A DNA stretch of 64,000 nucleotides from Dolomedes plantarius (lineage: Eukaryota; Arthropoda; Arachnida; Araneae; Dolomedidae). Every line of letters starts with the position of its first letter. The first letter of the stretch is position 1. Made by a program: the position numbers and the translations under genes. This document shows positions 42,927 to 54,763 of the stretch, one piece after another. The DNA lies in contig OU015496.1 of the NCBI GenBank assembly GCA_907164885.2, positions 186,213,781 through 186,277,780 of the forward strand, written 5' to 3'. The notes below the pieces were generated by a model. It worked only from the letters and a program-made list of their open reading frames with translations, made no database searches and was not told where the DNA came from.

Positions 42927-43548
42927 CAGGTAGACCTCCTACAGCACGTCATCTTACAACACGGTTTCGCTCTAACACGATAGGATAAATTACGGGAACC
43001 CTCGTATAACACTGCAACATGTAACACGGTTTCCCTCTAACACGATTAAAAAAATTGCGAAAACCTTTGTACAACACTACTTCTACAGCAACTGTATAAC
43101 ATGATTTTTATTTAACACATTTAAAAACTAAATTACCTTAAAATAATGACGGGAAGGAATAATGAGCTATAGTGCTTTACATGAAATGTATAAACAAATT
43201 AAAAGTTGCAAAAAATCTAAATGAAGAAAAAGGTTCTGAAAGTGAAGGTGATATCGTTCAATCGAAAAAACGTTCTCGTTTGATTGTACTGAGCAGTGAT
43301 GAGGAAGAAATGTATTAAATTAAGGTTGCATTAAACGAAAATAATATTTTTTGTTTCTTATACATACATTTATGTGTTTAATAAAAATTAAGTTGCTTAT
43401 ATGGAATTTTTAAAAAAAGTTTGTTTTTAATAATTTTTAGGAACGTAAACCCCCCTTTCTGTACTGGCTCTGGGTCTCATACAACACGGTTTCACACAAC
43501 ACGGCATTTTCTAGGAACCTATCTACCGTGTTATAGGACGGTTACCAG
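42927..43548 (+). mobile_element. Internally deleted pogo/Tigger element
   Basis: TA at 42925-42926 and 43549-43550. Left end CAGGTAGACCTCCTACAGCA, right end GGACGGTTACCAG (inverted, related). Subterminal repeats of ACACGGTTTCGCTCTAACAC occur as at 900-1040. Keeps 5' DNA, the last about 38 codons of transposase and the 3' end. Confidence 0.8.
43205..43318 (+). pseudogene. Tigger transposase C-terminal tail
   Basis: Reads NLNEEKGSESEGDIVQSKKR then SRLIVLSSDEEEMY and stop, nearly the same as the minus-strand remnant at 435-560. All catalytic parts are deleted. It serves mainly to link the two loci to one family. Confidence 0.7.
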
Positions 43549-43555
43549 TACTGGG

Positions 43556-43848
43556 CAGGGCCGCCCAGACACTTTACGGGGCTTGGGGCAAACTTCTGTT
43601 GGGGGCCCCAAGAAAAATAAAAAATGCAAAGAGACGAAAACATTCATTCAAATTAAGTTACTCATACTTAAAATTTTATTATATGAATGATTAACATGAT
43701 TATATTATTTCATTGCACTGCTCTCTTGTTTTTTTTCTGAGGAAATCTAATAAATAAATTTTGTTTAATTTTTGGAGGCCCCTCCGGCAGTTGGGGGCCT
43801 GGGGCAAAATGCCCCAGTTGAGCCCCCCCCCCCCTCTGGGCGGCCCTG
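43556..43848. mobile_element. hAT MITE, CAGGGCC type
   Basis: GTACTGGG duplicated (43548-43555 and 43849-43856). Ends CAGGGCCGCCCAGAC and complement CTGGGCGGCCCTG. It landed on the right end of the Tigger element, whose last base is part of the duplication. Confidence 0.9.
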
Positions 43849-43856
43849 GTACTGGG

Positions 43857-44518
43857 TGTCAGTTCGTCCTACGTTAAAAGAAAGAAAAAAAACTTGGCTT
43901 GCATAACGCCACTTTAATTTTTGCAGAAGCAATTAATTTGCTCCAAACGGCGTCCCCAAATTATTGATTATCAAAACTATTGCTGCGACGCCATGTGGAC
44001 ACCGTTACTAACCGTTACCATGTTTAGTTTTACCGTTACACCGTAATGTCGAACTAAACATGCAAAATTAGCACCATATAAAGTGTTCACATATGCTGGG
44101 GGGGGGGGGGGAGGATGGCGAGAAATCCACGTCTTATTTCGGGAAATTGGATTTGGAGAACGATTTTGATGTCTCTCGCCGAGGGAGGTACAACGCATGT
44201 GCAATAATCGAGCCATCTGGACGTTCCACACAAATCGTTTTTATCTTGGCGAAACCGCGGGAGATCACCGAGGTCTACCAACAGGCGGCCACATTTCGTC
44301 CGCGCATTACTCTCGGGCAGATGTTGTCTGTTTGTCAAAATAATTCTGCCTTTTATCAGCCCGAGGATGGATAATAGAAGCGTAGAAAGGAAAAGGGGTC
44401 AACGGGTCATCATCGTCGCTTTCAGCCAAGAAATCGAACGTACTGGACCAGATGAAAATTAAACACCATCCTTCAATGCAGAGGCATCAAATTTGATTTA
44501 AACGTCTACCCGTATAAT
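43857..44518. other. Spacer with a 93-codon ORF lacking known motifs
   Basis: 44093-44374 (plus) reads KLDLENDFDVSRRGRYNACA and onward after a glycine run; the antisense strand is also open. No domain recognised, and a poly(G) tract at 44098 argues against a real start. I do not call a gene. Confidence 0.25.
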
Positions 44519-44826
44519 CAGGGCCGCCCAGAGACTTTACGGGGCCTGGGGCAAACTTCTGTTGGGGGCCCTAAGACTATTTTTCAGAAGACTATTTTGT
44601 AGTAAGAGAAATCTGATTAATCGAATAATTTTTTTTTTTTTTTTTTGGAGGGGGCCCCCTTTTTTCAGGAGATTATTTTGAATTTTGAAGTACGGTACAA
44701 GTTTCAGAATTTTCTTTCAGAGAAAATCAAATAAATAATTTTTTTTTTAAATTTTTTTGGGGCCCCTCCGGCAGTTGGGGGCAGGAAAAGTGCCCCAGTT
44801 GTCCCCCCCCCCTCTGGGCTGCCCTG
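44519..44826. mobile_element. hAT MITE, CAGGGCC type
   Basis: CGTATAAT duplicated (44511-44518 and 44827-44834). Same family as 43556-43848 (CAGGGCCGCCCAGAGACTTT, GGCCCCTCCGGCAGTTGGGG). 308 bp. Confidence 0.9.
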
Positions 44827-44969
44827 CGTATAATAACTATATTCCGGTACCAGCCTGCGGACGGGGTCGGACCTATTTTCCCTTATCGTAACTCGGGTGG
44901 TATGGGGCATATTTTTGAATTATGTTTTCGGCATCTGAAAGTAGACTTTTAAAATAAATACACGGTCAC

Positions 44970-44971
<2 letters not shown>

Positions 44972-45008
<37 letters not shown>

Positions 45009-45009
45009 C
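44972..45009. repeat. Poly(T) tract
   Basis: About 38 consecutive T. Length is likely uncertain in the assembly. Confidence 0.9.
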
Positions 45010-45460
45010 AAATTAAAAATATTTTTAAATAGATATTTTTAAGTTGAACGCTTATCTCTTTCACTCGATTTCTCTAATTTTTGTGCTTTAAAGTAAATAA
45101 TTATTTTCTAAAGAAAAATATTTTTTTGCTCACGAGGTTAACACTTGAAACAATGACAGTCAGACAAGCCGAATTTTGAACACTGCTGCAATTTAATAAA
45201 TTGATTATTATCCGATTTGTGAATAGAGTTTAAATAAAGTTCTATTTAAGAACATTTGTTTTAAATTCAAGAGACTCATAAGGTCAGTTGGGTATTTCTG
45301 CCCAGGTATCCTAAATTTGCGAATTAGTTCCTGCTCAAAATCAAAAATACGCCGCTAAAACAAAAATTTTTACGCTGTTCCATCCAATTTCGCGTCATAT
45401 TGATGTATGCAGGTACAGAATATAAAAAGAGGGGGGGGGGGGAGTTTCAGCTTAGCTTTC

Positions 45461-45722
45461 AACCCTAGCTCGTATCCATTTAGTAGGGAAGCAAAGCGGA
45501 ATTTCAATAGGGGCTGGGTATGATGTTACCGAAATGTTTGCTGACGGAGATACATTTCCCATGCCTAATATTGACCGAAACTATTGCAATACAAGCCAGT
45601 TCGGCTCGGATGGACGGTATCACAAGCTTCGCACGCCGACTAACGAACGTAGAGTCGTGCTTGATTACCCAGGCGCACACACACCAAACTTCGATCTTAC
45701 ATCCTCCCCCATTCGAAATTGA
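45461..45722 (+). CDS. Unknown ORF, possible gene fragment
   Basis: An open frame of about 85 codons in a patch of balanced composition, including GAGYDVTEMFADGDTFPMP and NIDRNYCNTSQFGSDGRYHK, ending in a stop at 45720. Its composition is more protein-like than that of its AT-rich surroundings. No family recognised. It may be an exon, an old retrogene fragment, or chance. Confidence 0.25.
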
Positions 45723-46355
45723 AACCTGACACTAAGGAAGACGACTCATCCCCCCCCCCTCCTCTCTCTCCTACGCACAATATTCATCTATCTCCCACCT
45801 TCTGTACACGGAAATGTTTTAAATTAAAACAGAGAGGGGGGTGAACTAATCCACCCCTTTCTCCATGCAAATCAGGTGGAGGGTGTCTGATTTCATTGCC
45901 GGAGGGGGCCGGGCCTCGCCCCGGCAACAAAAGAAGACTTCCGATAATCCAATAACGCTGGGGGAGGGGGTTGCATGGAAAAAGGTTGAGGGTGGGAAGT
46001 GGGGATCCAGAATGCATTCTAGGATGAGAGAATATCGTGCATTCTATTTACTCGGTTTTTTTGTTTTTTTTCCCTCCTTTCTGAAATGAATGTAAACAGG
46101 GCTTGATTCAAAAATATTGTAAGCCAGTCTCCTGTTTCTAATAGCTTTTTTTAGTATGCGCGTCGACAAATGTAATGCTTCGAGCGTGTCATCGAAAGTT
46201 GTCCAATCACTCTCTGAAATGATATACAAGAATGTTAGCCTCTCCGCATTATCAGACACATAGGACAGTCTATTTATATGACTGTGCGGAACGAAATTTT
46301 AGTGTGCGAAAGGCTTTTAAAATGGGTTCAACCCAGCCATTAAATTCAAGAATAA
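45723..46355. other. Spacer with C- and G-rich tracts
   Basis: No gene. C-run plus CTCTCTCT at 45750-45770; 45830-46000 is purine-rich. Confidence 0.4.
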
Positions 46356-46541
46356 GGGCCTGTTCACATAGGAGTCCGTTGCGTTGCGTTAAGGAAAAGA
46401 TGACGTGGAGACGAAAATAAACCAATCATATGCCCCCAAACGATTAGCAATAAAATTTTTAACGCCTATGATTGGTTTATTTTTGTCTCAACGTCATCTT
46501 TTCCTTAACGCAACGCAACGGACTCCTATGTGAACAGGCCC
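46356..46541. mobile_element. Fold-back MITE
   Basis: Almost entirely two arms: GGGCCTGTTCACATAGGAGT ... AACCAATCAT and the exact inverse, about 75 bp each, around a loop of about 35 bp. Flanked by TAA and TTA. The RNA or single strand would form a long hairpin. Confidence 0.9.
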
Positions 46542-47822
46542 TTACTGCAACCTTCACAAGAATTTCTTGTGTAAATATACCGTGCTGTTAGTTTATAAAA
46601 GGTCCCGAGTAGTTGTATGGGGTACTGTTAGTGAATGTATAAATGACTTTCACAGTGTCAAAGCGTCGAAATTTTTCTTCTTCAGATCTCTTTCCACCAC
46701 ACACACACACACACAAATAAAAGTAAAAAACGGAAATTTCCTCTGGAAAAGCCTAGAGTGTTTGGGTAAATCGGATAAAGTAATCTATATCTAGTACAGT
46801 AAATAAAACAACAAAATCTCTATCCAACGAGCATCATTTAACGAAGTGTTCTATACAAAAAACTTCATTCAACGTTGTCTTCTTTACGAAGAATTTTCCT
46901 TTTTTTTTTAAAATCTACTTAACAACGATTTTCGACGACGATCTTATCGACGAAGTACTAAGGAATGTAATAAAGTTCAATTTATAGAGTATTCTTCCCT
47001 AAAGAACCTCATTTTATGAAGTACAAGTATGCGACGAACTTCTTAGAACGAATACTAATACATAACGAAATTTTCGGCTTTGATCATTTGCATGCGACGA
47101 AATTTTTTTTCGTAAAACGAGGTTTTATTCGATAGTGAAGCATTAAATACAAGGGGAACATCTGCGTTTTACAGTCTTCACAAATATGTGAAATTTTTTA
47201 TGAACTAAACTCTATTTAAGTATAAAAACTGAACTAATTTGGTTTTTATACTTTTTCTTTCAGTATCTTATGCATTTTGTAGGAAAAAAATAATGCGATT
47301 TTTCTGTATCATATTTGACACTTAATCAGACTTGTTTCACCGTATGTGACATCCTTTTCTTGTACGACAGAGATTTACTAAGTGAATTGAAATTTATCTT
47401 TACTGCAGATAGCATTTTAGTTTTTTTCTTCTTTTATCTCATCTCAATTGATCAGATTTTTTAAAAATTAATTTGTAGTTAACCAATTTTTCTTTATAAC
47501 AGTTTTTAAACTGGAGCGAGAAGTGTTTTAGATCATGACTTATCTAGTTCCGCCATCGACGGCAGTTTCAGGCTCACTTTTGACCATCCTCTGAAAGAAC
47601 CAGCATACATCTCCAAGTTTTATTCAACAGCTATCATTCACCTAGGTTTTGCCGTCCTTCATGGAACTTCATAATAATATAACCGTTGAATAAATACGCA
47701 GTCCCATCTCTTTGCTAGTATTTTTTAGGTGGTAGAACTAATTCCGGTCATATACCATCCCACAGCAAAGAAAATGAATAACGAGATGTGGTCCTAACTG
47801 CATATGCCAAGAAGGGCGAAAC
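46542..47822. other. Unassigned spacer, possible decayed Tigger relative
   Basis: (CA)n at 46698-46716. 46795-47130 has several CGACGAA/TTCGT motifs after TACAGTAAATAAAAC, reminiscent of a pogo-type subterminal region, but no second end. Nothing coding. Confidence 0.3.
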
Positions 47823-48585
47823 TAGGGATGCGACATCGACACCAAAACATCGATGTTTTGAAATATCGATATTCAATATTAAAACATCGATGCTAATAAA
47901 ACATCGCCCCAAAACCATCGATGTTTTTAAACATCCATGTTTATTGAACTTTCATTTTTTAAAACTGGTTTAGTAACCTCTAAGATAAATGTTACTTTGG
48001 TTAGTCATGGAGGGGGGGGGGGGGAATTTACCCCCTCCCCTCTTGGTTGCTAGAGTCGGCGCATATCGCAGAATTTCCATTACATATTTTATTACTTTTA
48101 CCAGAAAATTGATGAAGAAATTATTGCAATTTATTAGCAAATATTTTATTTTCAAATTAAATAATACAAAAGAAAATTACATACATTTACACCAATTTGA
48201 AGTACTGATGCAAAACCAACGTATGGGGGAAAACTGAACAAGCTTATTTTTTCTTTACTGTAAATAACAATCATTGGGGGCTATTGGGGCATATAATTAT
48301 TATTCATTGGTTCTTCATTGCCATTTGTCTCTAATCGTTCCCCCTTCTGTATTTGTCCTTTTCAGACTTACATTTACTGAGTGGGAAAATTATGCTACGC
48401 GGTTAATTTTTTTTAATTATGGTACATTTTCATTTAAAAAAAAAACATCGAGACAACGTAAAACATCGAGCACAAAACATCGCTGTTAAAAAAAAAATCG
48501 GCTTCAATAAATCGATGTTTAAAACATCGACTTTTTATCAAAACATCGATGTTTTGAAAACATCGACATCGATGTCGCATCCCTA
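47823..48585. mobile_element. hAT deletion derivative (relative of 6431-7911)
   Basis: Flanks GGCGAAAC / GGTGAAAC (47815-47822 and 48586-48593; 7 of 8 match). Ends TAGGGATGCGACATCGA and complement TCGATGTCGCATCCCTA with ACATCGATG repeats. No BED finger. Poly(G) at 48010-48023. Confidence 0.85.
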
Positions 48586-49385
48586 GGTGAAACCCATCTT
48601 CATGGAATAAATCACAAAATGCCCGGTGTCTTGCATAAGGTATCTTGGAATACGCCAGGGCCTGGCCCGAATTATTTTTCCTTCTCGTACATCGGACTGG
48701 GTCTATTTTTCCCTCGTATTCAGGAGCTAGCTTTCGGATTACATAATTTAAATTCTTTGAAAATCTGTTACAGATATTTGTAATAGAATATTTTAGTAAT
48801 AGTTTGAGAGCAATCTAATTTTAGAGAAAAGGATACATTTTGATGTTTTGAAAGACATAAAGGATGATAACCTAATACGTAAAAATTGCTAATTAAATAA
48901 CTTGAAGAGATTAACTTTCCCCTAAATAAAAAAATTGAGAGTCCTTTTAAATTCAGTTTTAAAGTTTTTTTTTTTTTTTTGGGGGGGGGTGTTTTTTTTT
49001 TTTTTTTGGGGGGGGGGGGGTATAGTTGATACAGTCGAAATTCAACAGTATATTTTCTTTTAATTTCTATTTCTACAATTTTTTAAAGAATTTTCTCGCT
49101 TGTTTTATTCTGATGCTATATAACGTTGAAATTTTTTTTTAATTGTTTAATTTATGTAGGTAATACTTACAATACTGTTCGTATTATAATGATTAATGAA
49201 ATTATTATTGCATAATGCGCTTTCTAAAAGGAGTAATTTGAAAGATGACTGATGAAATCAGTTTTTACATCATTTGAACACTGCGGACCAGTTCGATTAC
49301 AGTTTATGCGACTGGCAAATTCGCCGATCTGGAATTTGAATTTTCGGCCTCTTCAGATTTCGCTAGTCTAAGTAACAGGGACCGG
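48586..49385. other. Unassigned spacer
   Basis: Contains T-run/G-run pairs at 48966-49020; no gene. Confidence 0.4.
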
Positions 49386-49563
49386 CAGTGACGTAGCGAG
49401 CATAACTGGCGCCCGGGGCACGATACCATTTTGACGCCCTCCTTTCCGAAAAACATATAGTAATATAATATATAGAATTAGTGAAAAGGAACTTTTGGCG
49501 CCCCTGTGCGAGTGGCGCCCGGGGCATGATAGACCCCCTTGCCCACCCCTCGCTAGGCCACTG
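49386..49563. mobile_element. hAT MITE, single-unit relative of 26511-26978
   Basis: Flanks GGGACCGG / GGGATCGG (7 of 8). Starts CAGTGACGTAGCGAGC, ends CGCTAGGCCACTG. One GAAAAACATATAGTAATATA unit only. Confidence 0.85.
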
Positions 49564-50764
49564 GGGATCGGTCAATACTTTTTGCCTACACTACGAAAGA
49601 AAAATTCTAATCGTATCTCTGCTCCATAACCCTGTTGCAATACATATTTATTTGTACAGACTTCTTGATTTGGTTGGCGAGAGATTTGAGCCAAGTAGGT
49701 CCACCCTTTACGCCCTTTTTGGCTTGCTGCACGCACGTATAACGGTTGATTCCTGAGGTGCATGCAAATACTGTCTCTCCACTTTCGCTAGACTTTCTGA
49801 ACTATTCTGTAACTTACAAGGACTGACAGCTTAGCTTCCCGTTCTCTTCGTTTTTCTGCAACTCCGAGGGGGCAGATGTTTCTGGAAGCTGTGAGCAGCT
49901 GTCCGAAGAAGAAACAAAACTAATTCGACGGACGGAGCTCCACTTATTACGAGAGGAGCCAATTAAAAAGCGGATCGGGTCGTGTTCTTTTGCGGAGTAC
50001 AGCGGGTTAATCTTTCTAGCCTCGCCACTGGATTTCCGTGTCTGGGGCAGATGAAAGTTACGGCTGTGGCAAAAAGCTGTCTTTTATAAAAGTGTTCGAG
50101 AACATTGTCAATTCCTCAGCTGTCGGTATCCAGAGTTTCAGGAATTATACGAATCAGCATTCATCATAATCAGTTGTTTCCAACTGACCCTATAAGATAT
50201 TTAAAACCTGTTTGCAAAATTTCTCTAAATTTTCCTGGTATTTCATTAAGCGTGTTTTTGAATTTCCCTGAATATGTGCGTAAATTTTAAGTTTATAGCA
50301 AGGTTCATTTAATTAAAATACATTAAAATTCTTTATTTAAGGGTATAAAATAGGACTTGTAACCAGTTTTCTCATTTTCATGTCTTTCTTTATCCAGTCT
50401 AGCTTGGGCCATGGCAGACTGTGCTTTTATTAAATTTATGCTTGCAAATAAATATCTGCTCACACATATACAGATATATGCAACTATGCTCGTAATTAAG
50501 TCTGCATTTTAAATGATCAGTTATAAATAGTTGGAAATGTTATCTAAAGAAGTTATTTGATCTGCTAACTTCTAGATTGCCAGCAAAGTTGGTTTTACCT
50601 CGCATATACAGTTTTACCAACGCTATCCAAACACAGAGCGTAACTTGAAATCTTTTATTAAACCGAAATGGCATAAAGCAAAGAAGGAATTATAATGAAT
50701 TTTGTCGTTGTTACTTATGGCAGTTTTGGGACTTAATTCATTAGACTTGCAGCCGTGGCTTCTG
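49564..50764. other. Unassigned spacer
   Basis: 49830-50060 is less AT-rich but without coding or promoter signals that I can support. No gene. Confidence 0.35.
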
Positions 50765-50830
50765 GCCATTTATTTAAGGGGGCACCATATAGGTGGCCAG
50801 CATTACCCCTTTCAAGCCGGTGCCGTAATT
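50765..50830 (-). repeat. SINE family 1, tail fragment
   Basis: On the minus strand GGGGTAATGCTGGCCACC, then TATATGGTGCCCCC and AAATGGCCA match the body and tail of the SINE at 9925; the tRNA-like head is not seen. Confidence 0.6.
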
Positions 50831-51171
50831 TAGAACCGAGTCAAGTGCCGAGACCGGAACAATTGACCACGCACCTCCAGAGGTAAATTTGAGAACTCAG
50901 AGGACTTTGCAGCCACTACGGATTTTACGTGCACCAGCCGCCGTTAGTGTACACGGCGATAGATTGGCAGATTAATGAATTTTTATAGGGTAATTTTTTA
51001 CCGTTCCAAAACCTAGAAGATATCTTACCAAAACTCTATAGTATAAGTACGAATGATGAATTACAGGCACCTAAATAAATTGGAGATATTGTGTACAATA
51101 TTGTTTCATTTACCAGAATCAGAAAGACAGCGAACACATTCAAGTGGCTAAGAAGGGGGGGGGGATGATTA

Positions 51172-51335
51172 GTTTGGTTTGGTTAGGTTTAGAGCGCTAC
51201 GGTCACCTTTTGCTACACGAGGGCTAATCAGCCCGGGACCTACAGCCGATTCCGAACGACTACAAACATCCATGCCAGGAGTGGGACTCGAATCCACAGA
51301 CTCTGGTACCGATTTAGCCATTCGGCCAACAACCG
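51172..51335 (-). repeat. tRNA-derived SINE, family 2, copy 2
   Basis: Minus strand: GTTGGCCGAATGGCTAAATC (A-box area), GGATTCGAGTCCCAC (B-box), GGCATGGATGTTTGTAGTCG, then a CCAAACC-rich tail. Matches copy 1 at 41655. Confidence 0.8.
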
Positions 51336-51427
51336 GGGGAGGGGTGATGAAGATGGTGTGCTAGGCTAGATCCGTTGGCGATTGCGGTGTCAGGGAGTAG
51401 ATTCAAGATTGTGGGTGTAGGGTAGCT

Positions 51428-52157
51428 GTGCGTAAACTTTTTCCTACAGCTAACTATTATCCTTCTTTAAATGAGAAACATCTCTTGATAACAATGAAAC
51501 TTTTTTAAAGTATCAAAATTTGTCTAAACATTAAGAAAATGTTCAAAAAAATAAAATAGAAAAATGAAATGAGCAAATTTTGACAAACTGTTTTAAAAAT
51601 CAATGAAGTATGGATTTGTGGTATATATTTACTTTGCATAATAACTATAAAAAAAAAGTCTCGTTTACCTTCTTCTGCATTTGTTTTACGCAGATTTCAT
51701 GTGACTAAAGCTTCATATTTAAATATTCATTTGTATTTAAATTACGTAAAAATTAACAAAGATCAATACAAATTTATTTTAAAAGAGCACGATTTCAAAA
51801 TTATAAGCTTCAATTAGAAGGCCTAGTCCTCCGATAATAGTTGATCAATGATGAGAAATATTGGAAAGTGCTACCACCAATACCATGCAACTGGAAAGAC
51901 TTATTAATCCCTTATATACACTATAACATACATATGATGAACTATACATATGTATAACTATACATATGATGAACCAATCAATCAAATTTGGAAGGATATA
52001 TAAAAAAATTGCTATTAAAAAAGGTAAAATAAAAAAAAATTGAATTGGGAATTTTCTTTATTTAAAATTTTTTAAAAATTTGGGGGGGGGGGAACCCTAA
52101 CATTGGGAGGCCCCTAGGCCCGGGCCTAATGGAAAATCAGGGCCTGTGCGCACCACT
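51428..52157. mobile_element. hAT relative of 61432-62483
   Basis: Left GTGCGTAAACTTTTTCC, right GTGCGCACCACTGG. The interior (51540-51800) follows 61690-61960 closely (GAGCAAATTTTGACAAACTG, GGTATATATTTACTTTGCAT). A CAGGGCCTG-type end at 52138-52146 suggests a further MITE inside. Confidence 0.6.
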
Positions 52158-52919
52158 GGCGTAGGGGATAAAGAAAAAAAGAGTCGCTAACTGTATCCTA
52201 TCATGATCTGAATCATGGAAGGGTTTACCTTAAAACATATAGCACCTAAAAACCTATAGCATGGGAATCAGTGTATAATGATATGCCCTACATTCCGTGT
52301 AATAATTCCTGCCTATACCGCTGATTAACCCATTTATATTTATAGTTAGTACAGAAGCAACTGAGGGTCCCCAAACTATTATTCATCTATAGTTAACTTA
52401 CAGTGTGTACTGGGCAAATGATTGCACAGTTAATATCCTAACAAGTGAGTACAAATGCTCTGCAATCCATTGATCTCATGGAAGTTTGCCGAGGGAGCTA
52501 ATATCCTCCAGTTTCTACATTCCTCTGCTAATTGATTTCATGTCAATCAATGTGTAAGCAATATCCTATCGTGTAGATGCTTTTCACTTTAACCTGGCTT
52601 GAATGGATTCACTTGAACGTTCATAAAACGTTCTCTGGGCCAAAAAAAAAAAAAAAAAGCGGAGGTAGAATAAATGAACTCCCAAAGTTCATATGAAAGC
52701 CGACGTTCCAATTAAAGGACTAATGATTGCCTCCTTTGAACCATACAGGGTAGCAGCCTCCCCCTCTGTTCTCTCAATGAACACCGGTCTGTCCACCGAT
52801 CAAAACCTGACATCCAACTCCCCCCTTCTTTTTAATAAAGGGAGACATAAAGCTGCGTAAGGAGGGGGACGTTATGTATAAAAGAATATCATCCAATAAA
52901 GATGGGGGGGGGATGTCCT
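52158..52919. other. Unassigned spacer
   Basis: No supported feature; A-run at 52641-52657. Confidence 0.4.
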
Positions 52920-52939
52920 ATTTGTGAAAGGTGACTACC

Positions 52940-53475
52940 CTTCAGGCATGCAGCGCCCCCCAGCGATGCCTGCTAGAGACGTGGCTGCAAGGAGGGGAAG
53001 GAGGGAAGAGGGCCCGAAAAGCAATGACGTCACGCGTCCTCGTGCCGAACACGTGCGGAGCAGCATCTGGCGTCGTTCGGCAGGGGCGTTTTTTAACGGT
53101 TCTGCTGGACCGATAGAAAACGGGAAAAAAAAAAATTTGGGTTCATGAAACTGGTTTGCGCTTGCGCGTTCTCTCCCGATCGCCCGTCCTCGAGCTATTG
53201 TGTGATCTTTTTTTTCTTTCTTTCTTCTTTTTTAATCTTTCATTTTTAAAAAAGGCCCCCGTGTTTCGATATCGGTAATAATAAAGCGCGCTGGCAGACG
53301 CGGTCCGCTGTAGCCAATCCTTCGTCGTTGCGCGAGTAGCGATGACAGAAACGGAAGAGCGAGCGGACGCGATGACGGACATAGGACGGGTGGCGCGGAG
53401 ATGCGAAACTGACCATTCGCCAGTGTTGCCTGTCCTTCGTCCATCAATGCGAGCCCACGCGATGCTCTAAATTTA
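52940..53475. promoter_or_regulatory. CpG-rich island, candidate promoter
   Basis: By far the most CpG-dense block in the window (for example 53024-53075 and 53280-53420). It holds a palindromic CRE-type TGACGTCA (53024), a TTGCGCTTGCGCG block (53156) resembling NRF1-type sites, CCAAT in AGCCAATCC (53313) and several GCG clusters. Short ORFs exist on both strands without domains. No TIR or repeat relation was seen. Read as a promoter or first-exon region of a host gene whose exons are not in view; inference only. Confidence 0.4.
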
Positions 53476-53575
53476 ATCGCAAAAGAAAAGACTCATAATT
53501 AAACTATATATACCGAAGGCCAAATGCTAGGCACTCGAGCCTTCGTTTCTAGTCTAGATTTTCTTTCAAAAGAAA

Positions 53576-53620
53576 ACGGCACCGAAATCTGAAATCAATT
53601 GATTTCAGATTTTGTGCCGT
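53576..53620. repeat. 45-bp near-perfect palindrome
   Basis: ACGGCACCGAAATCTGAAATCAA meets its inverse TTGATTTCAGATTTTGTGCCGT with one small mismatch and no loop. Confidence 0.85.
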
Positions 53621-53777
53621 AACTTGCAGACGTTCTTCTTAGACACCACCAATTTGACTGTCCTGTGGAGTTGAGAGCAAACTGTGTTTTCCTGTTACAC
53701 CTGCAAGGGGTTTGGGCATTTATTCTTCTTTAATTCGGGTAACGAAGAGCCTACTTTTGTGTTGGCGTACCCGTATC

Positions 53778-54503
53778 CAGGCCCAGATTTCCGCATGGGC
53801 AAGTGGGGCACTTGCCCAGGGCCCCAAAATTATGGGGCCTTCTAATTTAGAATTAAGTTGTACATATTTTTGAAAATTTCCTATATGTACGCAAATTAAA
53901 AACGGTTTCCATAATTTTTTAATTTTTTTTGATAATATAATGACCATAATTTCTCTCTCTCTCTCTATTTTTTATTGAGGGGGGGGGGGGGGGGTAAGTA
54001 TAGTTTTATCAAAAATTTATATCCACATTAATATGGTTGAAAGTATAATGATGGAAACAATCAAAGATTTTGACCTATCTAGTTATAAAAATTTAAAGCA
54101 AGTGAAAGCATACTTACATCCGTAAGCGTTTCTGGTTTTATTTATTTATTAAATTTTTTTTATTATTTATTTATTTTTTTGGAGGGGGGGAGAGGGAGTT
54201 GTAATAACTCCTGACTGTGATCTATTTTGAATTCGAAAGAAAATTTCAAGAATTCATTTATTAACTTTAAAAAGTAAATTACTTAATTCGCATTTATTAT
54301 TATTTTCAAATTTCTCACTTGATGGTCGAAAATGTTTTGAATTTCTGGTCCCAATTTATGGCGGGCCTGGGTGAGTGTCCTACATGTTCATGTGGAAATC
54401 TGGTCCTGGGGGGAACACTTGCCCCCCCCCCCTTTGGATCTGACGTTGGGGGCCTCCAAAGTCTGCTTTGCCCAGGGCCCCATTGGGTCAAAGTCGGGCC
54501 CTG
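53778..54503. mobile_element. hAT MITE, CAGG(G)CC type, large
   Basis: CCCGTATC duplicated (53770-53777 and 54504-54511). Starts CAGGCCCAGATTTCC, ends AAAGTCGGGCCCTG. GCCCAGGGCCCC near both ends; poly(G) at about 53980. 726 bp, no coding. Confidence 0.85.
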
Positions 54504-54763
54504 CCCGTATCATGTGTCAGATCACAACACGATCACCACGAGGGCAATGATAAGGCAGGAAACAAGACTGTGAAAGAAACTAGGTATTGTTTCCGACCAT
54601 ATTCTGTATCTTTCTGTGCGTATGAACCACCTTGTCTATGCCTTGCTATGCTATTCAAAGCCTACACGATGCGATATCCGTACTTCAAATCATGTTTTCG
54701 GTGAAAAATCCGCACCAAATGCATCAGGACTGACGAGAGCATCAGCATTTGATTTGTCTATAC

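Noticed and set aside
44093..44374. 93-codon ORF
   Set aside because: Begins in a poly(G) tract, is open on both strands and has no motif; not enough for a gene call.
51230..51330. Possible functional tRNA gene on the minus strand
   Set aside because: The tRNA-like part is followed by a non-tRNA body shared with 41655-41865; SINE head.
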